A stretch of DNA of 64,000 nucleotides from Citrus sinensis (lineage: Eukaryota; Streptophyta; Magnoliopsida; Sapindales; Rutaceae): NCBI RefSeq assembly GCF_022201045.2, contig NC_068557.1, positions 25,211,501-25,275,500 on the forward strand, in the 5' to 3' direction. Below are positions 24,910 through 34,883 of this stretch, one piece after another; the stretch's first letter is position 1, and every line of letters starts with the position of its first letter. A program made the translations under genes and the position numbers. Under the pieces are notes generated by a model that was not told the DNA's origin, did not search any database, and saw only the letters and a list, made by a program, of their open reading frames with translations.

Positions 24910-26500
24910 AGGAGGTTGATGGGCAAATTAACGAGGTAATTGCATCAATTTTCCTGGCCAATTATCAAGTACAGTTGGTTGCCGAAATCATTCGTCGGTT
25001 TACCAGTTTCTTGTTCATCGAGACACATACCAACATTCGACGTTATGTAATTTCAATTCAATCAATTCCTCGATTTTTTTGTAATTTAAATTGCTTTCCT
25101 ATATTCATTGTTTTATTAATTTCATTCATTGCCAAACCAAAAAAAAAAAAAACTTCTGATGTAATCATGTGTTTTTCTTCTTCCTATCCCATTAAAGGGG
25201 ATATATCATACGGCTAATTTTCATAAGTATGGGAATTTATATTGTCATCACAGCCGCGTGTTGGGATTGAAATCTGGAATATGCCACATTTTCATTCACA
25301 AGCGGAAAATCCTCCTTGCTCAATGCTCATAGCTCTTCCAGTGACTAAAGAGTTCATAAAATTTAAAAAGAAAAACATCTCCAGTAACATTTTTTCTTTC
25401 TTTTTTTTTTTTTTTTTTTTTAAACAGCCTATATAATAATGCCAACAAAAGATTAAACTTGACACAATTGAGGTCTTACCAAGCATTTAACTCAACCATG
25501 GGATGAACCAAATCATGGAAATGCCCTTTGTTGGTCGGAATTGATGACGGAAACTTCAGTGATTCATGGGGAATCCGTTCAAGAATAAGTGAAGACCATG
25601 CTTTCATAAGCAAACCCATATTCAATGAAACAAAAATACTAAAGCAGCTTTGGACAGAGGCAAAAGCTAAAGCCAAAGCAAAATCTTCGGAGGCTAGTAA
25701 TTCAATATCTCAGTACAAATATCACTTGCATAACAGGAGATAAATATTCTCTCTAGTTTCCTATGGCTAGAAGCAGTTTTAACCAAAAAGTTTTCTTGAA
25801 TCAAACGTTTCCTTGTATTCTATTGAGACCACTGGATTTCCTCTAAGGGTATGTTTTTCAGATGAATTCTGTCATTAGATCTTTCTGGCAATTTAATCTC
25901 ATAATAATAACAGAGCAAGTTTAAATAGTAATACTTACATTCAAGGAATTCGACAAAAGCAATTTTGTTTTGACTAAGAGATTAGAGAATGCTAATGTTC
26001 TTTCTTGAGAGATTTATATTTTTATACACACGGCAGACAGGAGAACCACAAAGGAAAAAAAATGACCGGCAAAACAGTAAAGATACTCGGCATCATATCA
26101 AGTGATGAAGGCTGGAGCAATTTTCAAAGAGAGTATTGCCTCTGTATCAAAAAGCACTTCTGTCAAAAGCCCTTGATCATCTCAAATTAAGCATTCAAAC
26201 ACTAGCATATAACTTAGAATTCTGAGAACCCTTAGGATGAAATCTAATACCAAACAAAAAAATTAAGACAATTTTTTTTTTAATTCCTATGCAGAAATAC
26301 TTCACTCATAAATCTACACCCATCAGCAATCCCAGTGAATAGACCACCACCCCCCCCCCCCCCCCCCCCCCCAACACAACCAATAAAAAAAAAGGAAGGA
26401 ACCAGTGAAGCACAATAGTTAAAGCAAAAGCAAACTATTCATGAAGTCACAAGATCATCATCAATCGCAGAAGAGAATATATCCTCTCTTAGTGGCTTGG
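24910..26500. other. Spacer inside the MIR482 cluster
   Basis: Short open frames occur (for example 25528-25743) but lack family resemblance, splice context or codon pattern. A run of about 24 C lies near 26348-26372 and a T run near 25400-25420. Part of this interval could be transcribed as the primary microRNA transcript, which sequence alone cannot show. Confidence 0.35.
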
Positions 26501-26519
26501 TGGTGCCTATAAAAACTTC

Positions 26520-26640
26520 ATCAATCAAAGAGAGAGAGAAAAGGAGGTACAAGAAAAAAGCTTCCCTAATAAAAGTAAAAGAATCCCACTAACTTATTCA
26601 TATTCCTAGAAATTTACCCTCTTCTCACCCATATCAAAGA
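26520..26640 (-). ncRNA. Possible decayed MIR482 hairpin remnant
   Basis: CAAAGAGAGAGAGAAAAGGAGG at the left and ATTCCTAGAAATTTACCCTC at the right resemble the outer flanks of hairpins 1 and 3 in the same order and spacing. The mature and star segments are not recognisable. It could be chance in purine/pyrimidine-rich sequence. Confidence 0.25.
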
Positions 26641-28560
26641 ATACTTGAATCAAAGCATACCCTTCTCTCAAATCAAAGTTTCATGGTAAGTTCACTCAAC
26701 CTTATTTATTTATTTTGTGCGTAGCTTAATTATCCTGACACCTGTGTGACCATCATGCACTGAGATTTTTGTGGTGAAGGACATAGCAAATCATTTGCAG
26801 CACTGGAAGCTCCGAACAATCTTGAAACAAGAAATACATGAAGCAAGCATTTTCAATATCAGAAAAAATTATTCCATCAAAACAACTGAGGGAACCATTT
26901 TATTACATAAAAAGCATGAGCCCAATCAAACACTTGGTCCACAATACATAGTTGAACATGGACAAAAGTATGAATATTTTCGAATAGGAATAGTCCAGGT
27001 TGGTGTCAAAGCACTCAACATGATGATATTGGTAGCACATCCATTTTACTTTGCTTAAGACACAAGAGAATTCTTGATTTTAATGTTTTCTTGTTGAGTG
27101 TACTTCAATCAAGTCTGGCCGATGGCCATGTTCACTTCAATTATTATCCAAATCTCAAGGTTTCTCTTCAAGATAAAAATATTGTGGATGTTCTAAAACT
27201 CGTCCGATACATTTTACTACAAATGCATGCCTGCCCGACTAACTCTGCAGCCAAAAAATCTAGCCTCATATATAGAACCCTTTTCTATCAAACAATCATC
27301 AGATCCCCAAGTTCTGTGGCTTCTAGGACCATCAACTTGGTTTCTATAACCATTTGATGGTCCGATGTCCAACTCCCTGAGGAGTGGAAAGTAAGAGATG
27401 AAATTCCTCTAGAGACAAGAGTATGAATCTCATCAGAGGATCAAGCCGCCTGATCAGGCAGCCAGGACTTGCTTTCCACCAACACAGAGTGGGGAGTCTA
27501 CTCAATTTCATTATGGTTTAAACACCATCATTTCATGAAGGACATCAGATTTCTCAGTCCAATTTCCTCATTCCACCTCAAGCTCATAAAAGCCTAAACG
27601 AATTATGCCCTTTTACTTTAAACCTAAAAATTTTCTTCAGTATATCTTCCTGTAAAATTTCTGTTCCCTTTCCAGGTAATTGCTCTCCACAATCTAACAT
27701 TACCATTCAAAACAAGTTCAAAGAGTGGAATGGAATATATCACCATATCAACATCAAAGGAAACAAGCAAATATAATATATTTCAGAAAACACCCAGCAA
27801 AAATGAATCCATTTTTAAAAGAACAGGGCAAATTCAAGCAGGTTCTACCAGCTCTTCCCAACATCAAAGAACTGAACCGACAGTAGTTCACACAGAAGAC
27901 AATAGCGTAAGCGTTTGTATTGAGCAATTGCTTGTTGCTGTTTATACCAGCTCTTCCCAACATCAAAGAACTGAACCGACAGTAGTTCACACACAAGACA
28001 ATAGCGTACGCGTTTGTATTGAGCAATTGCTTGTTACTGCTTATAATTTTCCAGTATATGGTAGAATGTAACAATTTTCCTGATGACTTTTAGTCCACCT
28101 TTCATATCTCCAAATATTCCAAGATCACATAATTTTAAAGTCGTGTTTTAGAATTTGCTCCATAACTTCACTTCAACTTCATCACATCGTCTCATTCACA
28201 AATCAACTATCAGGGCGAAAAAAATAGCAAATAATCTCTGTGATCTAATTATTCAATAATTCAAATAAATTACTTAGTCAAAAAATTACTTGCAATACAT
28301 ATAAGATCAAATTAATTGTTATTTATAACGATTTTTGAACTTGGTAACACAAGATAACACTTCTCTTCTTCATTAATCTCAAAGGTTAAACTAATTTTAT
28401 TAAAACAAAAAAAAATATAAATCACATAAAACAGCAGGACCTTGAAGAATGCTAGTTGTCAACAAAATAAAAAGCATATTAGCCATTGCATAAAGAAAGT
28501 AAATAAATAAATAATACACAGAACAACAAATATACGTAGAGTGTTAAAACACAGTTAACG
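26641..28560. other. Spacer between MIR482 hairpins, no gene recognised
   Basis: Frames at 26771-27058 and 27091-27357 show no recognisable motif. A 99-bp tandem duplication lies at 27847-28044. The interval may belong to the primary transcript of hairpins 4 and 5, in which case it would be spliced or exonic non-coding RNA. Confidence 0.35.
27847..28044. repeat. 99-bp tandem duplication (2 copies)
   Basis: A unit starting ACCAGCTCTTCCCAACATCA repeats head to tail at 27847-27945 and 27946-28044 with only a handful of substitutions. Because 99 is divisible by three, open frames continue through both copies on both strands. This is recent local duplication. Confidence 0.9.
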
Positions 28561-28589
28561 AGAACGAATGGGAAAGAAGCAGGAAATAA

Positions 28590-28735
28590 AAAGTGAAGGG
28601 AAAGAGATTAGAAGCTGAAAATCATAGGAATAGGGGGACTAGGGAAAATTAATTTAGTTATGACAGACAAGTCAAACAAAACCTTCCCTAGCACCCAATT
28701 CCAAAAATTTTACAGCATCCTCTCTCTTTCCCTTT
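28590..28735 (-). ncRNA. MIR482: MIR482 hairpin 4 (mature matches csi-miR482c as recalled)
   Basis: The minus-strand 3' arm, complement of 28625-28646, begins TTCCCTAGTCCCC and ends CTATTCCTA, a 22-mer I recall as citrus miR482c. The 5' arm, complement of 28684-28702, reads GGAATTGGGTGCTAGGGAA and pairs with it. The loop contains TTGACTTGTCTGTCATAAC. The plus-strand flank AGCTGAAAATCATAGGAAT matches the equivalent of hairpin 2 (GGAAATCATAGGAAT). It lies only about 170 nt from hairpin 5 in the same orientation, so the two are likely in one transcript. Confidence 0.88.
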
Positions 28736-28789
28736 CTCTCAATTGATTTGAAAACGGAGATGTACCCAGATGGCCAGATAAGAGTTTGA

Positions 28790-28945
28790 TTGGAAAGAAT
28801 TGAAACCATAAGAAATCATCGGCATGGGAGGAGTTGGCAAAAGATTTCATTTAATCATCATCGTCATCTTATATACTTTATGGTAAAATTGAAAGATTTT
28901 TTCGCCAATCCTCCCATGACCGAAAATGTCTTACGGGCCTCAGCC
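28790..28945 (-). ncRNA. MIR2118/482-type hairpin 5
   Basis: The minus-strand 3' arm, complement of 28819-28840, begins TTGCCAACTCCTCC and ends CATGCCGA. Its TTGCC start and register resemble miR2118 (legume TTGCCGATTCC type, from memory) more than classical miR482. The 5' arm, complement of about 28901-28922, begins CGGTCATGGGAGGATTGGCG and pairs almost fully with it. Outer helices (CCGTAAGACATTTT with matching AGAAATC segments) are weaker. Expected function is again P-loop targeting in NBS-LRR mRNAs. It is the most upstream hairpin in minus-strand sense. Confidence 0.8.
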
Positions 28946-29299
28946 CTTTCCTCAACTCTTCTTCTTCATCTCTCATTCTATTTGGGGCGTTAGGGTTTTC
29001 GGTTGATGCTGTGAATTTAAAGACGCGTGGAGAGGTGACGAAGCATCGTGGTGGGTGGTGAATTCAAGATGAAAAAATTGATGCTCGCTAGTGGGGTATG
29101 ACTCATCATATCACAATGCCTGCCGTAATTAATAATATTAAATGTAGCACGAATCGACTGACTCCGCACGGTAGTTTCTCTGAAATAGAGCATTTGGGCT
29201 TTGTTGGGTCTCGGACTTAACTCTTAAGGCCCACATACCTCACGAGCACAACTTTGTTAGGCGAGTGGTGGAGCAAACTCATCATTTTACAAACAACTT

Positions 29300-29978
29300 C
29301 AGAGTAACATGCAGGTCACTGATCTTTTGAAGGTAACTCTAAAACTTCAAATCGCTAATAGAATTACTCATATTGGGAGTGAAGTTTTAAGAATGCAGGT
29401 CACTGATCTTTATATCCTGCTTGTGCTACATATAGTTAAGAATCTTATAAGCAGTAATTTCTCAACTTAGATAATAACATGGTTGTTGAGTTTACGGATA
29501 TGTATGTGTTTTGTAAAGGACAAATTGAAGAATTTGATCATTCATCAGGGCTAGCTGAACAAGGTCTCTATAGATTGTTACTGAACTCTCACCACTCCTG
29601 TCGTATTACTTTAGCTGAAGGTCATCCAGCTTGTTTCACTTTTGATGAACTTATTGATCCTCTTTCAATGTTTTCTGTTATTTCCGCTTTCAATACAATA
29701 CGTACAGCTTGCTTGCATGCTGCGACAGAGCCTTGTAGAAACTCTGTCTGTCTGTTAAGTGTTTCTGTATTGCATCAGAGATTATGACATCCTAACTCTC
29801 ATGTTAATCACTATGTAATAAAACTCCTATTCATATTTCAAACATACGAATGAAAGTAAAACTATTGATTCTTGTGATGTTTGTAAGATTGGCAAAATGC
29901 ATAAAATGCCCTTTCCCATAGCTGAAAACAAAATTACAAATCCATTGGAATTAATACATACAAATTTATGGGGTCTTG
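29300..29978 (+). pseudogene. Ty1/copia pol relic, GAG-pre-integrase part (5' piece)
   Basis: Broken frames match copia polyprotein just before integrase: VLHIVKNLIS, VVEFTDMYVF, LAEQGLYRLLL, then a decayed HxRLxHPxxHVxxYV block and CDVCKIGKMHKMPF with the Cys pair of the integrase zinc finger. Stops and frameshifts interrupt it repeatedly. It is split at 29978 by the inserted LTR element, and its frame resumes after 31850. Confidence 0.8.
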
Positions 29979-31845
29979 TGTTGAAAATTGATTAAAAAAA
30001 AGTGTCAAAATGGTGGGTTGTTGAGCAAATGGCTAGCCATTGAACAAGGAAAATGGGTAGGTGCCGCCCATGGAAAGAAGAAAAAAAAGGAAGAAAAGGA
30101 AGCCATAATTTGGCTATAAATAGAAGAGTGCTCCTCCTTATTTTTGTATCCAAATTTTAGTGAGAATTGAGAGATAGAAATATTCTTAAGCATGTAGTTA
30201 TATTGAAGGAGTATTTGGCTCCTCAATATTGGTATTATGGGGTTGCTTTGTTAAAGAATATTTATCGGGATTATGTATTTGGGGCTTGGGGGAGAGAAAA
30301 TTATATCTGAGAGTGGTTGTAATAATTTTCCACATAGTGAATATTTTTCTCTGGTTGTCTCTCGACAACGGCCGTGGTTTTTCTCCGGATTTGGAGTTTT
30401 TCACGTAAATCTTGTGTTGTGTGATTGGTGTATTCTCCATTTAATTTTTTATTTATTTGTTGCTTGATAAATTGCTTGGAGCGATCTTAGGAGGAAGCTC
30501 AATTTCCTAACAATGGTATCAGAGCCATTGATTGAAGGTTTGGTGTCGGGACACTGTTTATGTATACGATATTGTTCATGTATACGGTACTGTTCACGTG
30601 AAGTAGTGGAGCCAATTCAAATAGTCTGTGGTGAAGAGCGGAGGCTGATCTATAAAACATATATGTCAACAGATGGTGTTTTTCAAACTTGGTGGAGTTT
30701 GATGTTGTTAAAAAATTAATGGGAGAATAATTTTTTGTTGGCTTGTGGAGAATTCAAGTTAAAGGTATATCCAATCCGGTATGCACAAGGATTTGAAGGT
30801 GTGGGCAATTTGGCACCTCAAGGAAATTGTCAAGAAGGTGGAGCGAGCTCGGCAAATTGCTCTAGAATCAGGAGATACTGATATTCTCGCAAGTGGTGAA
30901 TTTCTTTTTTAGAAGAGATTGAGTTAGTTCTTTTGGCATGTAGATATCCAAGTTGCCATGAAAGAGAGCATATTATTATCAGTGGGGTCCACAAGTTTGC
31001 ACGCAGGCATTGGCTTGGTATAAATGCAAGGTGTGTGGTGGAAAAGTTATGTCATGGCTGAAGAATTCTCAGTGAAACCAAGCATGAGAATTGCACCATA
31101 AATTTCAACATGATATTTTGACATGTGCCGAGAAAAATTTTAAAATGGTTGATTCTAAGTGGTATACTCTTTATGGTGGAGTGTGATAATTCTTTATATT
31201 GAGAATTATCACTGTTGGTGAAGACAGTGTTTTGTAGCAGTGGCTATGAAATTTTTTTTTTTTTAATCATGGTGGAGATTGTTGAAAATTGATTAAAAAA
31301 AAAGTGTCAAAATGGTGGGTGGTTGAGCAACCATCTTTGAATTCAAAGATGGTGGGTGGCTAGCCATTGAACAAGGAAAATGGGTAGGTGCCGCCCATGG
31401 AAAGAAGAAAAGGAAGCCATAATTTGGCTATAAATAGAGGAGTGCTCCTCCTTATTTTTGTATCCAAATCCCAGAGAAGCGATCCAAATTTTGGTGAGAA
31501 TTGAGAGATAGAAATATTCTTAAGCATGTAGTTATATTGAAGGAGTATTTGGCTCCTCAATATGGGTATTATGGGGTTGCTTTGTTAAGGAATATTTATC
31601 AGGATTATGTATTTGGGGCTTGAGGGAGAGAAAATTATTTATGAGAGTGGTTGTAATAATTTTTCACATAGTGAATATTTTTCTCTAGTTGTCTCTCAAC
31701 AACGGCCGTGATTTTTCTCTATTTGGAGTTTTCCACGTAAATCTTGTGTTGTGTGATTGGTGTATTCTCCATTTAATTTTTTTATTAATTTGTTGCTTGA
31801 TAAATTGTTTGGAGTGATCTTGGGAGGAAGCTCAATTTCCTAACA
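29979..31845 (+). mobile_element. Non-autonomous copia-type LTR retrotransposon, complete with TSD
   Basis: The 5' LTR (29979-30512) and 3' LTR (31280-31845) both start TGTTGAAAATTG and end TTCCTAACA. The primer-binding site TGGTATCAGAGCC (initiator-Met tRNA type) follows at 30514-30526, and the purine-rich GGTGGAGAT precedes the 3' LTR. The target duplication TCTTG flanks it at 29974-29978 and 31846-31850. The 767-bp interior has no gag or pol frame, so transposition must rely on another element. The LTRs differ by small insertions, including about 30 bp near 31325-31355 and about 20 bp near 31470. Confidence 0.93.
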
Positions 31846-31850
31846 TCTTG

Positions 31851-32212
31851 CCCCACAAGTGTCTATTACTGGTTATAGGCGTTATGTCAATTTTGTAGAT
31901 GACTTTACCAGAATTATTTGGGTATTTCCTCGTATAACAAAGACAGAAACCTTTCAAGTGTTTAAGATTTTCAAAACTCAAGTTTACAAACAATTAGATA
32001 AATCCACTAAATATCTTCAACAGATTGGGGAGAAGAATATATATTATTTGATAATTTTGTGAATGAAAAAGGGTGTCAATTTAGACACTCTTGTCCAAAT
32101 ACACATAATCAAAATGGCTTAGTTGAAAGAAATTATAGGCACAATATAGAATTAGGTTTAACCTTACTTGGTCTGCCATCCCTGTACGCTTTTGAGGTAA
32201 TACTCACTCGGC
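31851..32212 (+). pseudogene. Ty1/copia integrase relic (3' piece)
   Basis: This continues the relic left of the nested element: YRRYVNFVDDFTRIIWVF, then FRHSCPNTHNQNGLVERNYR, the conserved SCPxTxxQNGxVER core of the copia integrase. A stop and frame changes near 32060 show decay. The relic stops abruptly at about 32212, where cytochrome P450 sequence begins. Confidence 0.85.
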
Positions 32213-32215
32213 ATT

Positions 32216-33512
32216 TTCATGCCAGGATATTTGTGGAAGCTACAAAAACAACTAAGGATTGGGAAAGAGAAGAAACTAAGAGTTGCCCAAGAGAAAATGC
32301 TGGCTATTGTAATGAAATATATATCAATGAAGATAGAAAAATTAAGCAACAAAGGAGTATATAATGGGTTCGATGTGTTGCATTGTTTTTTGACTGAACA
32401 TGAAGTTTTTGGATCAATAATGCACCCTGAGGAAGCGATGAGAGATAGCCTCTTAGCTTTCATTTTCGGGGCACAAGACACGACTAGTGCTGCTCTCTCT
32501 TGGTTCTTCTATCTTCTTTCAAGGAAACCTTTGGTCGAAATGAAAATTAGATAGGAAATTAACAAGAATGTGGCAGCTACAAAAGAAGGTAAGAAATGGG
32601 AAATATCAAGCACAAAAGAGGTTAGTAATCAGGGTTATCTCCATATAGCTTTGTATGAAACTCTAAGGCTTTGTCCACCGGCTCCTTTTCTACCAAGAAT
32701 CAGTGTCCAAAGTGTCATTCTTCCATGTGGGCATCAAGTCAATAAGAAAACAAAAGTTTTGCTGCTTATGCAATGGGAAGGATGGAATGGATTTGGGGAG
32801 AAGTGTTGATTTTCTAAATGAATAATGCAATTTTATTTTTATCAACTAAAGACATATCTTATTGGTTGATGTGGAAATGAGTCATCTTGAATATGTAGGA
32901 ATAAAGAGCAGATTCCTTCTGATCTCTAAGAATGGATTGGTAGGAACTTTGACAAATGGATCGTAATGAGTTTATGTCATTGACGGTCGGAGGACAATCA
33001 CAGAGTTGAAAAATCCCCTGATTTCACAAAACAAAAACTCACTGCCTTTTGTTTTCCCTTTCTCTCTTACTCTCTTTTTAATATTACTCTTATTCTTATT
33101 GTTATTGTACGTCTTTTTTCACTCATCCGTCCAGTGCTTATATAGCACAATGACTGTAGTCTAATTCAAATAAACTTTCCAAAGTTATTTGAATAAACCA
33201 CACCTGTCAACAAGATTCGAATAAAACACTAAGTCTATCTTATGTGAATCCTATCTAAGTTATACAATATTAAACTTATCTCTCACGTCGGATAAAGTCA
33301 GTCCATCATGAACACCTAAATCTAACAAGAAGATTGCAATGAGTTCAAGCTAGAGAGATGGATGGATGAGAAAGAAAAGATCGTATATGAGCCACCAAAC
33401 AAGTTCTTCGCTTTTAGTGCAGGACCCAGGACCCGTCCATGGAAGGATATGGCTTTTAAAATAATGAAATCTATTGCAGCAGCAATCATTTTTAACTACC
33501 ATGTCTAAGTTT
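32216..33512 (+). pseudogene. CYP96/CYP86-like cytochrome P450 pseudogene, C-terminal half
   Basis: The frame from 32219 (PGYLWKLQKQLRIGKEKKL) continues through the I-helix oxygen-binding motif FGAQDTTSA, an in-frame stop near 32552, and the K-helix ExxR (YETLRLCPPAP). A solo LTR at 32804-33327 then splits it. After it the frame resumes with CNEFKLERW and the heme loop FSAGPRTRPWKD, where the invariant heme-ligand Cys is gone. The N-terminal half is missing. Similarity is to the fatty-acid/alkane hydroxylase families CYP86 and CYP96, mostly the latter, from memory. It cannot encode an active enzyme. Confidence 0.85.
32804..33327 (+). mobile_element. Solo LTR inserted in the P450 pseudogene
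   Basis: A 524-bp block begins TGTTGATTTTC and ends AATCTAACA. It is flanked by the 5-bp duplication AGAAG (32799-32803 and 33328-33332). With one AGAAG removed, the P450 reading frame is continuous across it. Absence of internal sequence indicates LTR-LTR recombination. Confidence 0.88.
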
Positions 33513-33519
33513 TGGACTG

Positions 33520-34880
33520 CCCTGTCATTCATGCAGAGAGTATAATCTACCACATGGCTAGTTGGGCAATGTTAAAAACAGTGTTGTTTGATGAGTACGT
33601 ACTTCCTTAATTATGTAATGTGTGCGCCATAGTTCAGCATACGATTTAGTTTGCACGGTCTCCACTTCCTTCATTTCAGAATAAATTAAGTTGGACGTAT
33701 GTAAGCGAGAAATAAGTGCGTGATCCTCTTTCCTCGTGCTGGTTTATTGCTTAAGCAAATATTTTACTTAGCTTAATGTAAAAATCACGGCATGCGTCTT
33801 TGTCCTAATTTTGAGACATGCTGTAGAGTGTAGCCCGAACAAGTATTTGGAAGTATAGAATCTTATTTTTAAATCCTAAAACTTATTCATTAATTTCTCA
33901 CCTTTGATTATTGTTCACTAAATATCTACGTAATTGAAACTGATAAGTTTCCAAATGATATAAATTGTATGCATAAGTTTGGACCAAAGTGAGGACAAAA
34001 GAATGAGGTACTCCCACTGTACCACTTATCGCATACTACATACAACCAAATAAAATCATGTTATGCAAACATTTTTCATTTAGAATCTGATATTCAAACA
34101 AAAAATTAGAGAAAATTTCGACAAAGATAAACGTTTTCCATGCAATTATTTCGAATTTATCAATCATATTAGTGAGTAGTGACATATTAGACGATAAATA
34201 AACCAGGGGAGAAGCTACATATGGGCCATATTAAAGAGGCTAGGAGCACTAGAGCATGTTAGCCCAGATGATTATGGGCCAAAAGTCGTGAGTGATGGAA
34301 AACTGTTATGACTGATTTCTTCTCCGTTGTCCTCGAGACAAGACAATAAAAGTATAATAAAGGGGCAAATGAGTCAAATGACAAAGAAAGGACCAAAAAA
34401 TATATAAATGGTGACATCAATATGTAAAAAAAGAATTCGTTTACTTCGCTACTACGTATCAGAAAACATCAGGGCTTTATAATGCTTTCTTCATCATAAA
34501 TGTAAGATGTCTTATAGGCCCTTAGCTTTCATATCTGAAAAATAGAGCAGAAATAATCAAAGCTAGAAAGCTTTCTTTTCTCTCCAGAACCAGAACCCCT
34601 TGAAATCTCCCGCCTTTAGGGGCCACAAAACAAAACTTCATCCAAATCCAATTTTGTCCAACTTTATAATACCAAAGCTACTTATTCTTATATTATGTAT
34701 ATATTTCTAATTCCATCATTTGTATATCGTCTAAAGTAAGAATATTATATACAAATCTCCTCAATCAATATGAATATAAAGCATCATATCTCCGTATGCA
34801 TCAACAACCCATTTACAATTCTCCAATCACTATTAAAATCATTGTAATCCAAGTTCAGCCGCGATATTATTATTCTTTAC
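33520..34880. other. Spacer and 3' flank of the CCCH gene
   Basis: AT-rich, no credible coding frame and no transposon ends recognised. The right end should hold the 3' UTR of the minus-strand CCCH gene. Confidence 0.4.
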
Positions 34881-34883
34881 CTG

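Noticed and set aside
26771-27357. Two adjacent frames of 95 and 88 residues
   Set aside because: No recognisable motif, no plausible splice joining, and codon use like the surrounding spacer. They could be non-coding RNA exons but cannot be supported as proteins.
27730-28071. 113-residue frame with a repeated TSSSQHQRTEPTVVHT block
   Set aside because: The repeat stems from the 99-bp DNA duplication and is open on both strands, which argues for chance openness.
29479-29787. 102-residue frame taken as a stand-alone gene
   Set aside because: It is part of a decayed copia polyprotein (GAG-pre-integrase region), not a separate host gene.
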